This document shows, in pieces, positions 10,100-22,396 of a stretch of 64,000 nucleotides of DNA. The translations under genes were made by a program, and so were the position numbers. Under the pieces are notes generated by a model that was not told the DNA's origin, did not search any database, and saw nothing but the letters and a program-made list of their open reading frames with translations. This DNA comes from Drosophila pseudoobscura (taxonomy: Eukaryota > Arthropoda > Insecta > Diptera > Drosophilidae), in assembly GCF_009870125.1 (NCBI RefSeq), contig NC_046683.1:62759869-62823868 (forward strand), read 5' to 3'. How positions within the stretch are numbered: position 1 is the first letter of the stretch; each line of letters starts with the position of its first letter.

Positions 10100-13000
10100 A
10101 TGGCTCAACCTCAACCACCAGCCTATGAAAACAGTGAGTGTGCCTGCCAAGAGTATCAGCACATTAGGTGCTTAAAAATTTCACCAACCGACTGCGTCCG
10201 CAGCGGAATGAGTCAACCAGCAAAAACGGTAAAAGCAGAAAGCACTCGCCGGAAGCGCCATGATTATGCCCATAAATGGTCAGGAGCTGTTCTTGTCGGC
10301 GATTGATGAGTAGTAGGAGAAGGGGGACGAAAACGACAGCGGCTTCTATCTCCCCCTCTATGTCTTGCAAAAGAACAAACAACAACTCCACCGCCGCCGG
10401 CCGGCATGAGGCCGCACCCTGTTTTTCCTCCATCTATAAAACATTTTGTGTCTGTGCCTTGTGCTCGCTTTTATGATCCTTGGTAAAGTTTATGGTTCGT
10501 GAAATTGCAGAAAATATCTATGCAACGCTGCCGCGCACCCAACGCGGCCAGCCCATTGTCTTGGGAGCCGATCCCAAGGGCAAGAACTTCCTCTACACCA
10601 ATGGCAATTCGGTGATCATCAGGAATATCGAGGTAAGTTGATATTTTACGCAGCATATTCGTACTCCTGCCTGCCTGCCATCATAATCTATGGCATTTTC
10701 CATGCGGAATGTTTTATTTTTGGACAGCTGCAGTTTCTGGTCTTATTCCTCTCCTGCATCTGTGTTTGTGTGCGGTTGTGTTTGTGCTTGTCTGCTGCTG
10801 GCAGCTGTTCTATATTTATTTTTATAGAATCTACGCCGTATAACCATACCAGCCTATTCCACAGGCCGGCAAAAATCATCCACACTCGCACAATCCACAC
10901 GGACGGAGAGACGACCAGAGAAATGTTCTTGTTTGTGTCGCCCACGCATCATCATTATGATGATGTTCGGGTCGCTTACTAATTGGGAACTCAGATTTGC
11001 TGTCCCAACAAAATGATTGTAAAAGTGATTTTCCTCTGTGCTCTGTATTCTCGATTTATGTAGAACCCAGCCATCGCCGACGTCTACACGGAACACTCGT
11101 GTGCAGTGAACGTGGCCAAGTACTCGCCCAGCGGCTTCTACATTGCATCTGGCGGTGAGTGTACCATCATCATGCAACTTCACACTTGGCTTGGAGTCTC
11201 GTCTCCGCTGTACAAGCTGCATGCAGTGGAGCATGAAGAAGCCGTATCAAGACCAGCCATGAGTCACGTCACACCATAAGCGCTCGTTTCTCCTCTACCC
11301 CATCATTTCCATAACCATATTTAGAGCCCATCGGCTGGGTTTCTTTCTTTGCTTATCTTATCTTTGTTATTTTTTTTTTCTTTCGGTTCGGTTCGGTTTG
11401 GTATACTCAAAAACCCCCTCTTATTACCCACTCCAGATGTCTCGGGCAAGATACGCATTTGGGACACGGTCAACAAGGAGCACTTGCTGAAGAACGAGTT
11501 CCAGCCGATAGCAGGACCCATCAAGGACATCAGCTGGTCGCAAGACAACCAACGCATTGTGGCCGTGGGCGAGGGACGTGAACGTTTTGGTCATGTCTTC
11601 ATGTCGGAGACGGGCACATCGGTGGGTGAGATCAGTGGCCAGTCCAAGTCCATTAATTCGGCAGATTTCAGGCCGACCAGGCCTTTCCGCATCGTAACTG
11701 GTGGGTAAAGCAACAGCAGAAAGAAAACTTGCCTATTAATGCGAATCTTACTGGTTCACAGGCAGTGAAGACAATACGGTGGCCGTGTTCGAGGGACCAC
11801 CGTTCAAATTCAAGATGACAAAGCAGGACCACTCTCGGTTTGTCCAGGCCGTTCGGTACTCTCCCGATGGCAAATTCTTTGCCTCGGCCGGCTTCGACGG
11901 CAAAGTCTTTATATATGACGGCACCAGCTCCGAGCTGGTGGGTGAATTCGGATCGCCCGCCCACAAGGGCGGAGTGTATGCATTGGCCTGGAAGCCGGAC
12001 GGCACGCAGCTTCTGACCTGCTCTGGCGACAAGACGTGTCGCCTCTGGCAGGTGGAGTCCCGCGAACTGATCAGTGAGTTTGTAATGGGCGCGACTGTGG
12101 ACGATCAGCAGGTAAGCTGTTTGTGGCAGGGGGACAATCTGATAACTGTGTCGCTGTCGGGTGTAATCACCTACCTTAACGTGGAGGATCCCAGCAAGCC
12201 TCTGCGAGTGGTCAAGGGCCATAACAAGCCCATCACGGTCTTGGGTCTGAGCGACGATCGCAGCACCATTTACACGGGCAGCCACGACGGCGTTGTGACC
12301 AACTGGAACTCAGGCAGCGGCGTCAACGACCGCATCACGGGCACTGGACACGGCAACCAGATCAACGGCATTGCCGCCTGGGGAGACTTTGTCTACACTT
12401 GCGGCATAGACGACAGCCTCCGACAGTTCAGTGTAGAAGGAAACTCCTACACGGACTACGTGGTCAAGCTTAACTGCCAGCCACGCGGACTGGCCATACT
12501 GCGCAGCGAGAACATCATTGCCCTGGCTTGCATCAATGAGCTGACTCTTGTGCAGGACCAGAAGAAAATCTTCTCGCTGCCCATCAAGTACGAGGCCAGC
12601 TCCATTGCCGTCAACTCTGAAACCTTCGATGTGGCAGTGGGAGGCGATGATCAGAAGTTGCGCATCTACAGCCTGAAGGACGGTGCCCTAGAGTTGAAGG
12701 CTGAGCTGGACCACCTGGGCGCAGTCACAGATGTGTCCTACTCGCCAGATCTGAAGTATTTGGTCGCCTGCGATGCCCATCGCAAGGTGGTACTCTACTC
12801 GGTTGAGGAATACAAGGTAATGAGTGGCGGACTGAGGCGATTCTTCGTTTACTGATCGTTTTGGTTATTATTGTCTTCAGCCTGCTCACAACAAGGAATG
12901 GGGCTTCCATAGTGCACGTGTCAATACGGTGGCCTGGTCGCCCAATTCGCTGCTGGTGGCCAGTGGCTCCTTGGACACCACCATCATCATTTGGTCTGTG

Positions 13001-13202
13001 ACCAACCCAGCCAAGCACACCATCATCAAGAGTGAGTACTTAGTATACTATTATGTGGATACTCATAATTGTATATTCCTCCTCGTCTTCAGATGCCCAT
13101 CCGCAGTCGCAGATCACTCGCTTGGTCTGGCTGGACAACAACACTGTGATCTCAACTGGTCAGGACTGCAACACGAAAGTGTGGCACGTGGAAACTATTT
13201 AG
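10100..13202 (+). CDS. flr: Flare, the actin-interacting protein 1 (AIP1/WDR1) orthologue
   Basis: Seven coding exons: 10100..10133, 10511..10632, 11064..11154, 11437..11700, 11762..12816, 12881..13031, 13093..13202. They join in frame to 608 residues, the length I recall for fly Flare. The protein begins [20 protein letters not shown] and is built of WD40 repeats throughout (for example [54 protein letters not shown]), the two seven-bladed propellers of AIP1. It works with cofilin in the cytoplasm to disassemble actin filaments. The promoter is DRE/Motif 6. An in-frame ATG at 10492 inside intron 1 could give an alternative N-terminus. A poly(A) signal candidate ATTAAA is at 13459. The gene is convergent with the BTB gene. 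Confidence 0.97.
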
Positions 13203-14192
13203 ATCGCCCAATCATTTTTATACTTATCCTGAGGGAGTGCCCCTTGGCTTCATTTCATTTAAGTGCAACAACTATTTATGTCCCCTACAAGTACCCCAAC
13301 CCATATGTCGTGTCGTCTTTATATTTAAGTCCAAAAGTGTTTGCTAATCATCATATCATTGATAAAGATCTGTTTTTGCCAATCCCACGCGTTCAGCGAC
13401 TTTAGATTGTTTTTTTTTGTTCGAACAAAAATCTTCCTTTCATAAATCTTGTATTACAATTAAAAGAAACAAGGATATATTATGTAAAGTACGCCAGCGT
13501 ACATAAATTATTGTATTATGAAATGAAGTATACTAGTTTTTGCATAGCCCGTTGTACTCTCCTCTTAATATCCTGGGATGGGATCAGCTTTATCTTATAA
13601 GTCTATAAACACACACATCCATTTTCTGGCTTCTTATAAATTGACTCTTTCATTTTATTCATTTTGGTTTAGTAGGTCCTTTGCCTTGTCTTTTTGTGTG
13701 CAAGTGTGTGTGGTGTGTGTGTTTTGGTGTATAATTACAATATTTATAAAAAACTTTACTTAATTTACTAGAATGTGTAGGTGTGAGAGTGTTTGTGCGA
13801 GCGTAAGAGAGAGCAAAAGTGAAAGGTAAAGTGAAATTTGTGGTTTGAGAGCCTCGTTGGTGGCAGTTTGCTGCTGAAAGCTCAAAACGAAACGAAATAT
13901 AAATTTGTCCTAAAAGAATAAATTATAATAAATAAATTATGAGTGTATGTTTGTGTGTGTGTGTGTAAGTGTATGTGTGTGTGTGTATAGAAGACGAAAA
14001 AAACGAATTGCGCTAAGTATCACAGCCGGGTCTAAGACGTTGGTTTTTTTTTTGTTGGTGGGGGATTTAAAGTTCCATATGTATGTGCATGTGTGTGGGT
14101 GTTTCCAGTGTCTGTGTGTTTGTGTGTGTGTGCATCTGTGCTCCAGCTTTGCAGCCGTTCAATATTTGAAATTAGAAAACATCCATCCACCA
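13203..14192. other. Convergent 3' region between flr and the BTB gene
   Basis: Holds the 3' UTRs of both genes. AT-rich, with (TG)n tracts at about 13698-13722 and 13945-13988 and more TG-rich DNA at 14085-14132. Possible poly(A) signals are ATTAAA at 13459 and AATAAA near 13916 and 13930. No additional coding frame is credible. Confidence 0.6.
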
Positions 14193-17100
14193 CTAAGTGG
14201 CCGCCGCACTCGTTTCGTCGCCTCCCGCTTCTCCATTGCTCGCCACCGCCGGCTCCCGCTCACTTTTGATGTCAGGCGGCGCCTCGTGAGCCAAATCCAA
14301 GGCGGGCGCGACACTCGAGGAGGACTCCGCCACGGCAGCTGCAGCGGCCGCCAGCTGAAACTGATTGGGTAGAAAGAGGTACGGACTGGGCACCGTCTCG
14401 CCCGGGCATCCCGTTGAGCTCTGTCCTGTCGCCCCCACCATGTCGCCACTGGTCAGCGTGTGGCTGGGCGTGGGCATGGCTGTGGGCGTGGCTGTGCCAG
14501 TCGACAGCTTGGAGACTCGCTTGCGTCGCGCCTCGTTCTCGCAGGGCGAGGGCGCCCCAGGATGGCGATAGCTGACGTGCTTGCGCAGGGCATCCTTGCT
14601 GCGGGACACGTGAGAGCACACGTTGCAGGCGTACCTGTGGAGAGATTAATGAAGAGTTGGGAGAGCTTGTTTAGAGGTAGTCTGAAGGATGGTCTGTATT
14701 CGATCAATCCCTGAATGATTTTCTTCCAACTCCAATTTCGATTGAAACTACAAGTGCCCCCGGTTTGACGAAATTATGTTCCTTACTGTCTACCGTTTAG
14801 AGATCAGAAGAATGTTGGGCAAGCTTTAAAAAGCCTCCCAAAAATTTGGGGATGGGACTACCCAGAAGTTAAGAAAACAGCAAACAATTCCCAAGTATTC
14901 ACGCGGCAGCTCTGTTAGGAGAGCGTAGGAAGAGCGTGCACCATAGACGTGGAATTGAATTTGATATTATAACTTGAATATACATACATATGTATGTGTA
15001 TGAATCGCACTCCGACCTTTCATTCGTGAACTCATCGTGGGATTCCTCCTTCATCTACAATTCTATCCACCCTAAAATGTTGGGCAAGGTATAAAAAGCC
15101 TCCCAATATTTGGGGATGGGACTGCATTGCTTTATTCCATCCACAATTTTCCTAAAATCATTACCCAGAAGCTACGCAAACAATTCCCAAGTATTCACGC
15201 GGCAGCTCTGTCAAAGCAACAGCAGGGTTCCGCATTTAAACATGTTAACAGTCTGTTACCTATCGGTGTAACGGCCCGCTGTTACGACTCACTGGGAGTG
15301 CTAGGAGAGCGTAGGAACCATAGACGTGGAATTGAATTTGATATTATAACTTGAATATTCATACATATATACTCCGACCTTTCATTCGTGAACTCATCGT
15401 GGGATTCCTCCTTTATCTACAATTCTATCCACCCTAAACACTAAGTTTATTGATCCCATGTTCTTTCACCCATTTCCCATCAATACTTACCGCACATTCT
15501 GATGGGTCTCGAGGTGCACGCGCAGATTGTATTGGTTGCTAAGCTGCTTGTGGCAGATGAAGCATGTGGCATAGAGCTTTGAGTTGGACGGCGGCTTGAT
15601 GGGGGTAGAGGCCAGCTGTTTCTCGCGGTCGGCGCTTAGGGAGAGCAGATTTGGCTCCGATTTGGCGCTGACCAGAGCCATGCCTCCGGCTGCAGCTGCC
15701 TCCCGCTGATACTGCTCGATGTGGAGCTGAAGCTTGGCGTGATCCTCTGCCGAGATGTAGGGCGTAGAGGCGACTGCTTGGGTGTGGTGCATTTGGGCCG
15801 CCTGCTGGGCGGCGGTGGGCGTGACAGCACAACTGTAGAGCGGAGGTTTGGTGGTGTACATCTGGTTAGGTGTTAGAGGATTTGAATAGCCTGCTGAGGA
15901 GCACTTGACCACCGGCAGTTGGGGCGAGAAGTGCGCCATGGCCGGGGGCGGCAGGGTAATGGGCGATGTAGCCACAATGGGATTGGGCACCGAGCACTCG
16001 GTGGGGCTTTTGCTGCTGTTGTTCGCGGAGTTCTTGAGGCTCTTCCCCATCTTGTCCAGCCGCTTGAAATCTTTCGGCGGACTGTCGCCCTTCAGTCGCT
16101 TGGCCCCGAAGCAGTCGTCCTCCTCCTGTATCCCGCTCTGGTATAGCTGGCACTGCTGCTGGTACTTCGCCAGAAGCTCCGTGGTCTTGTTCAAAGCCGT
16201 CTGCGAGAAGTTAAGTGGCTGCGGCAGCAGGCTTGGGTAGAACTGCAGCGACTTGAACAGGTTCTCTAGCGGGGAGGTGGCGATCATAGGGGCTGCTGCC
16301 GTTGCCCCCACCGATCCCAGTTTGTTTGCAAGAAGCGGGGTGCTAAGAGCGGGGCTGGGATGCTGTGGAAGCGGGAGCGGCAGACTAGGAGTGGTGGTGG
16401 GTGTGGGTGTATGTGTGGGGGTATGTGTGGGGGTAGGCATCGGCGATGGTGTGCCACGATGCTCGAACTCCGACGACTTGTCGTTCGGTGGCTCCATATA
16501 TAAGGGTCCGCTCTTCGCTGTCTTGGGAAGCTGCCGGAGGGTGAAGTCAATGTTAGAGCTAGGATTGGGGAATCTATTTGCAAGGGCCGCACTCACATTA
16601 TTGTTCTGGACATCCGCCAATCCCTTGATGCCTAGCGTCTCGGCCAGATTGAGGAGCATGGGTATCTGCTCCTCATACACATTCACCTCTCCGGAGTACA
16701 TGAACGTGAGCAGCGAAACAATGGCCCCGAAGCTGGCTCCGGGTATGATGATCACCGGATGATTGCTCGCCTCCAGGGCACGGAATATCTCCATGAAGAA
16801 GCTGCTGCAGGCACTTAGCACCACCCGGTGGGCCCGCAGTTGGCGTCCCTCCGCCGATATGGTCACATCCGTCAGCTGTGACTGGTCCAGCAGCACGGGC
16901 AGAGTGCTCAGTAAACTGGTCTGGAAGAGATCAGCCATACAGAGAGAGATTGTGAGCGGAACTGGGTCACAAGATCATAAAAATACACTTTCCCAGGGCG
17001 TTTCGGGAGAGAATATTTTTTGTTCCTTTTTTTTTGGAAGGCACTCTCTAGGGAGAGGCGTGGATCTGCATCTGCATCTGCATCTGTATTCGATGCAGTT

Positions 17101-17887
17101 GCTGTCTAACTTGTAGATTTACGCTCGCTGCAAATTCTTTGGATTTTGGCAATTGTACCGTAGCTTTTCATTTATTTGACATTTTCCCCGCCCCAGCCCC
17201 AGCCTTCACCCCTCGCCCCCCACCACATCTGTTCCCTTGCGCTGCTATTTTGGATAGCCTTTGGGCTGCTGTAGTAAACATCGACAACACAAAATTGTCA
17301 CTATATGAAAATGCGGAAAACTATGTGTGAATCTGTATGTGGATCGGGGTGTGGTGTGTCTTTGGATGGATGGTTCCTCTATATATAGATGGGGTGACAT
17401 TTCGTTCGCTAGACCAGACCATACAGAACGATGTCCAGTCCAGTTTTATGAGCGACACTAAGCCCCCAGATAATACTAAGGAGAGAGAGAGAGAGAGCGA
17501 GAGAGCGATGATGATGTGCCTACCGATGGTGTTTCTCATAGAAAGAGTCATTTATTTTTCAATTTCCACTACTTTGAGGCGTTGGATAATGTTCTGACTG
17601 GGGCATAAGGTATACGGTATAAGGTATATTAAAACTATACGACTTTACAACTTTAAAGAAATCGACACAAATCGAATTCGATTACCGTTGAGGATGTAGA
17701 TTCACGGCTTCAACTGTGCGCTTACCTGATGATTGTGCCACCTGAGGCAGAACTGCTGCTGGTTATCATTGTGCTGCTGATGCTGCTCGAACTGGTGTTG
17801 CTGCAGTTGCAGGTGCTGGTGATGCTGTTGCTGTTGCTGCTGTTGCTGGTGGTGCAGTCTTGCATTTGTGGTATTTACATGTTCCAT
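14193..17887 (-). CDS. BTB/POZ transcription factor with two C2H2 zinc fingers
   Basis: Exons 17887..17726, 16920..15491 and 14634..14193 give about 677 residues. The first exon encodes a His/Gln-rich leader and the BTB start QQFCLRWHNHQ, which joins to TSLLSTLPVLLDQSQLTDVTISAEG, the TTK-type BTB domain used for dimerisation. A long Pro/Ser/Thr-rich linker follows. Near the C-terminus are two fingers: CFICHKQLSNQYNLRVHLETH and CNVCSHVSRSKDALRKHVSYRH, the second split by the last intron. It is expected to be a nuclear DNA-binding regulator. MADLFQ at 16938 is intron read-through, not the start. A 66-nt stretch at 16596..16531 (GTGAGT to CAG) may be a further intron, giving about 655 residues. 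I believe the melanogaster neighbour of flr is a BTB-ZF gene of this kind but do not assert a symbol. Confidence 0.88.
14812..15437. repeat. Tandem duplication inside the last intron of the BTB gene
   Basis: Copy 1 at 14812..15075 and copy 2 at 15076..15437 both run from 'gttgggcaag' to 'ctatccaccctaaa'. They share long near-identical blocks such as 'cctcccaa.atttggggatgg', 'caagtattcacgcggcagct', 'catagacgtggaattgaatt' and 'cgtgaactcatcgtgggatt'. Copy 2 has about 100 extra bases after 'gcggcagctctgt' that copy 1 lacks. Confidence 0.9.
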
Positions 17888-20800
17888 AATTCATCTAATG
17901 TGTGGATCACATATGTAGGTCCGCTGCAACGGGGAGAGGGAGAAGGGGAAATCCATTCATTAGTCTCTAATGTATAGCAATTACTCTTTCATTCATATGC
18001 GGCTGATGATGATGATGATGATTATGATTATGATGATGATGTGGCATGACAAAGGAGGGGTAATCTGCCCCGCTGCTCGCGTTGCCCACTCGGTTTTCAC
18101 TCAGTTTTGTTTTCGCCTCTCATAATTTGTTTGTTTGTTTGCCTTTTGGCTTGTTTATTTATTGAACATTTTGTCACACACTTTTCGTGTCGCTTCGTTC
18201 CGCTATATATTTCGCTTTTCGTTTTATTTCGTTGCTTTTTAATAGACCCGAGCAATGTGCCACTGTCGCACCACGCGGCGTATACGTACTATGTCGTAGC
18301 AGTTGTCTTATTACTCATACGCCCCGGCATGCCAAGGGGCGTTCGGTCGAGGCATGACATCGGCCATCTCTATCTGGAACGGACAATCCTGAATATTCTC
18401 CACGGAATTATGTTTCAGTGGAAAAGTTAATGAAATGCTTCTTGGATTTTCCTTCGCAAATAACTGTCCTGTTCATCTGTCCGCGCAGTGGAATGCATTC
18501 CTTGATATGATCCATCTCTATCTAAGATGGATGTACATATATGTATGTATTCCCTGCAATTTGTATCTGTCAGCGCATCGTTGGGCAAGAAAACAATCGC
18601 CCAGGCATCACGGATCCCAACGGAGGAGAGAGTGTCGCGTCGCATACTGGTTGACGAATCTAAATTACAATAAAAACTCACACGCACACACATCAGAGAT
18701 TGTTTCGTGTTTTCTTGCTGGCAATTAAATTAAATTTATTCAAATAAAATAAGTTTTCTTGGCGGGTCTGGTCTGGTCTGGTCTGGCCTGGCCTGGGACT
18801 GCCTCTGGTTGAGGTGGTGGTTGTTGCTCTTTTGTGGGTTTCTGGGTGCACTATAAATTTGGCAATTTCCATTGTTCGGATCTGGGTATGCTAGATGGTA
18901 TGGGGATGGGATGGGATGGGGATGGGGTAGTGGCCACTACAATCAGATCTCATCAGACTTTTGTCCGAGGGCTATTTTTAAGATCTCTTTGCCTCGGTCT
19001 ATGCTGCACTGCAATCCATTGGAGGCCCCCCGCCAAACGCCCTCCGTCCCGAAAAACAACCCAAAGTGACAAGTCCGTGTCCGAGTCTGTGTCTGTGTCC
19101 GTGTCCGTACTGGTGTCCGTATTGGTGTCCACATCTCTGGCAGCCCAGCATGCAATTGTTGCTGGTGTTAGTGTTAGTGTTAGTGTTGCTGTTGCTGTTG
19201 CTATAGACGGACGGAATTTTCTTCATTCCATTATGTGTGCACATGAGACCGAATCGCATCTTAGCACTGCTCTGCTCTACGAGTATTGAGATACGATGGA
19301 TGGTGTGGAGGTTGCCTGATGCCTGATGGGGCACAATGGCTGGGTGTGCTGGTTGGACGCTGTCAAAGGGGGTGGTGTGGTGCTGTGGTGCGACAGTGCG
19401 GCCTTTTTGGCGCTCGTTCACACAAGAAAGTGTCGTGGCAGTCAGGCAGAAGGCAGAAGGCAGCAGCAAGGCAGCCTTCTTTTCCGTAACTCTTTGGTAT
19501 TTCGCTCAGTTTTTACTTGATTTTCCGAAATTAGTTTTCCTAGCCTTTTCGGCTGGCTCTGCCTTTTCAGCGCAGTTCTGATTCTGATTCTGCGGCTGCG
19601 GCTGCTGCTGTTGCTGTTGCCGCTGCTGCTTCTGCTGCTGTTGTAGTTTTTAAATAGCCATCCAAAAAAATAAAGATCTGTGCTAAACGCTCTTGCCAGG
19701 CTGTCTATTTTGATTTGTTGTCCAAGTGCCTTGGCTGCCTTTTGTCTCGCAATCGCCATTGCCATCGCCATCGCCATCGCCAGCGATTTCATTCCACCTC
19801 ACCTCGGAATTGCTTCGATTTCTATAGATCTCTTCAGATCTCCGGTTCAGTTCTGTTGATGCGTAATATTTTACACATAATCACTCATTTTCCTCTGCCT
19901 CCGCCGCCTCCTCCTCCTGCTCCACCTGCTCCTCCTCCGCCTTCGCCGCCGCCTCCCCCCGAAAAACGAACAACATTAAAGAGCAAAACATTCTTAAGCT
20001 CATTTCGCTGCTGCTTTTGTTGTTTTTTAACTTTCATTTGTTCCATAAAATGGGGCGCACATAAATTGTGTCCACTTTTTTGTTAGGTATTTAAATTTCA
20101 TTATAGAATTCGCACGATCACGGATTCACGGATTCACGGATCTACATACACACACGTACATATATTCGAGCATGTCTGTGTGCGTGATTCACGCGTAATC
20201 CAGCGGCCCAGCACTGTCCCTGGGGGACGGCTAATAATAGAGAGCTCTGCTCTGGCCTAGGTCCGAGGGACCCTTGTGGATGCGGAGGGACAGATCCTCT
20301 ACTCAGGTTGAGTTTTATGATATACTCGTGCCAGCTATCAAATGAAGTGTTACTCATCACCGTTTTATTTAGTGTTTTTTATTGCTCGTGGTTGGTTTTT
20401 TATAATTCCGAAATCCTCATCGCATTTTCCCCAATGGATTGTCGACACTCTTTTCAATCGGTTTCCGTTCCCCCTTTACCAGGTTTCGCTTGTTGCACAA
20501 TTTATTTGAATCAGTTATTTGTTCGTTCTGTTTCACAAAAAAAAATCCTTCACATTCTTGTTTTTTTTCTGTGTTTTTTTTTTGTTTTTGTTTTCAGATA
20601 TATTTTACTAATGCCCCCTCCTCTGGCGACACTTTTCGCGCCCGTTACGAATTTTCCCTTTCCGATTCGGCGACGGATCTGTCGTGCTGCGCACCTTTGT
20701 TAACCGTTTGCTGCTCGCATCTGAAATGAAAAAATCCGAAAATGTTTCAATTCTTTCGGTTTTAGTTGGAGATTTTCTATTTTTCGAATGTCCATCTCTT

Positions 20801-21746
20801 GACAATTTTCCTCTGGCTCTGGCTATGCTCTGACTTTTGCTTTTGCTCTTGTTGTTGTTGTTGTTGTTGATGCTGTTTCTATTGCTGTTCCTCTGTGCTT
20901 GTGGTGCCATTTGTTTAGTCCATTTGAATTTGAATCTGACTGGCTCTCCTCTCTGGCTCGCTGTCGACGTCGCCATCGCCATCGCTGCCGCTGTTGCTGT
21001 CGCAGTTTGTCGCCCGATTCCATGTTCTTTAATTAATGAGGAGACAGAGCAGCGCAGCGCCAGAGAAAAGAGAAATCTCAGCAGTTTTGTACTCGCGATC
21101 GAGTCTCTTGGCCAAATTAATTGGCTGCCCCCAGCAGTTAGTTAATCAAAACATTTGTTGGTTGGAAATCATCATCATGTGAGCCCTGGGCCCCATCCCC
21201 ATCCCCATCCCCAATTCGCATCTGAAGCATCTCAGGCATCCGAGCCATCCGAAGCAGGAGCTGTGGCCAGTTCTCCTCTAGACACAATTGACATGCCCAA
21301 GCCAGCCAAAGGCACAGCAACAACAACAGAAGCACTGCAGCACATTGGTGGCCGCCTGCATGTGCATTATTAATTTGCAATAAAATGTGGAAGCGGCGAC
21401 AGCAGACGACACCGCCTCTCGCAGCGGTACGGTACGAAAATACATTTCGTACCTGCGAAGTGGATTTGAATTATGCCTGACAAATACAGATGGAACCGCT
21501 AGATGGAGACGTGGAGGGTGTGTGGAGAGAGCGCCCAGCACCCAGCACCCAGCACCCAACACCCAGCCGAGCAGCCAGCCAGCCAGCCAGCACCTTCATT
21601 ATGCACTTTTTCAATTCATTAAAATGCCACAAATACTTATTTATTATTGTCATCTGTGTGCCTCTATTTGGGTTAAGATTGGAGGCTGAAAATACCACAA
21701 AATAAACTATCCCTAACCCATAGCCCTGCCCCATTCCCCATTCGCC
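17888..21746. other. Upstream region of the BTB gene, low-complexity intergenic DNA
   Basis: About 3.9 kb without a credible gene. Contents: (GAT)n at 18007-18042; GGTCT repeats at 18765-18795; GGGATG repeats at 18900-18928; imperfect GTGTCC repeats at 19075-19132; GTTAGT then GTTGCT repeats at 19165-19200; CTG/CCTC tracts at 19590-19640 and 19895-19960; GTT repeats near 20850; and a CCAGCAC/CAGC minisatellite at 21535-21592. Probably holds the 5' UTR and enhancers of the BTB gene. Confidence 0.6.
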
Positions 21747-22337
21747 TTAAAATCCATAGATCAGTGAGCTATAGCACTGAACCTCCGACAGGGGCAGGCA
21801 CTGCTGCTTGGGATGGTCCCATCCGTAATTGTAGGGGCATCGGACAATCGTGAGGTAACCGCTTAGGCATTGGTAGTAGTACTCGCATCGTTGCTGGTGA
21901 GGATGGAAGCTATCGCTGGAGGCGTCGCAATGGGGACGACTCACATTTGCTGAGCTGGATGGCGGTGGATTGGATGCTGGGGAAGGATTACTCCCAGGTG
22001 CACCAGCGGGCGTCGTAATAGTTGGGAGCACCTCCTCTGGAGCGCTTGCTTCTGTTTCGGCCTCCGTCGCGTTTAGAATGGCAGCTCCCCTGAGACAGAA
22101 TCCCGCATCGTCAAAGGCACACTCCTGGGCCTTCTCATCGAAGTAGGTCTGATCCGGACAGCTGTCTCTGAAGGAGTCCTCCCCATTGCAGTAGATGTAC
22201 GAGGCGCAGTCTTCGACGGCCATCACAAACGTTTCGGGCGCCACATCCACACACTGCGGGAACTCCCCTCCCTGACCGAAAGTCAGAGCTGCAGTCAGGA
22301 GCAGCAGGCAAAGCAGAGTCGCGGCTTTGGTAACCAT
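21747..22337 (-). CDS. Secreted chitin-binding (CBM14) protein with two domains
   Basis: Single exon, 196 residues. A signal peptide (MVTKAATLLCLLLLTAALTFG) precedes a first CBM14/peritrophin-A module (CVDVAPETFVMAVEDCASYIYCNG...CPDQTYFDEKAQEC). A Thr/Pro/Ser-rich linker, probably O-glycosylated, leads to a second module (CDASSDSFHPHQQRCEYYYQCLSG...CPYNYGWDHPKQQC). The six-Cys spacing fits extracellular binding of chitin in cuticle or peritrophic matrix. The start is fixed by the signal peptide and by the TATA-like box about 50 bp upstream. Not closely similar to the three five-domain genes at 30-35 kb. Symbol not recognised. Confidence 0.88.
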   Translation of the reverse strand: MVTKAATLLCLLLLTAALTFGQGGEFPQCVDVAPETFVMAVEDCASYIYCNGEDSFRDSCPDQTYFDEKAQECAFDDAGFCLRGAAILNATEAETEASAPEEVLPTITTPAGAPGSNPSPASNPPPSSSANVSRPHCDASSDSFHPHQQRCEYYYQCLSGYLTIVRCPYNYGWDHPKQQCLPLSEVQCYSSLIYGF

Positions 22338-22386
22338 AGTGAAAAATGTTCTACTTGTGGATGATGGAAAATGCCAATCGGTTGGG

Positions 22387-22396
22387 CCTTTTATGG
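22387..22396 (-). promoter_or_regulatory. TATA-like box of the CBM14 gene
   Basis: Minus-strand CCATAAAAGG lies about 50-60 bp upstream of the ATG at 22337, giving a predicted start near 22360 and a very short leader. This is usual for small secreted cuticle or gut proteins. Confidence 0.55.

Noticed and set aside
16902-16938. MADLFQ as the start of the BTB protein
   Set aside because: This Met lies in the intron before the acceptor at 16921; the upstream exon supplies the conserved QQFCLRWHNHQ that completes the BTB domain.
16763-17116. Plus-strand 117-codon frame over the BTB exon
   Set aside because: Antisense to the BTB domain and extends into its intron; no family resemblance.
17702-18060. 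Trinucleotide repeats near the BTB first exon as a CRISPR-like or satellite array
   Set aside because: Simple CAG/CTG and GAT microsatellites, part of them coding for polyQ; no spacer-repeat structure.
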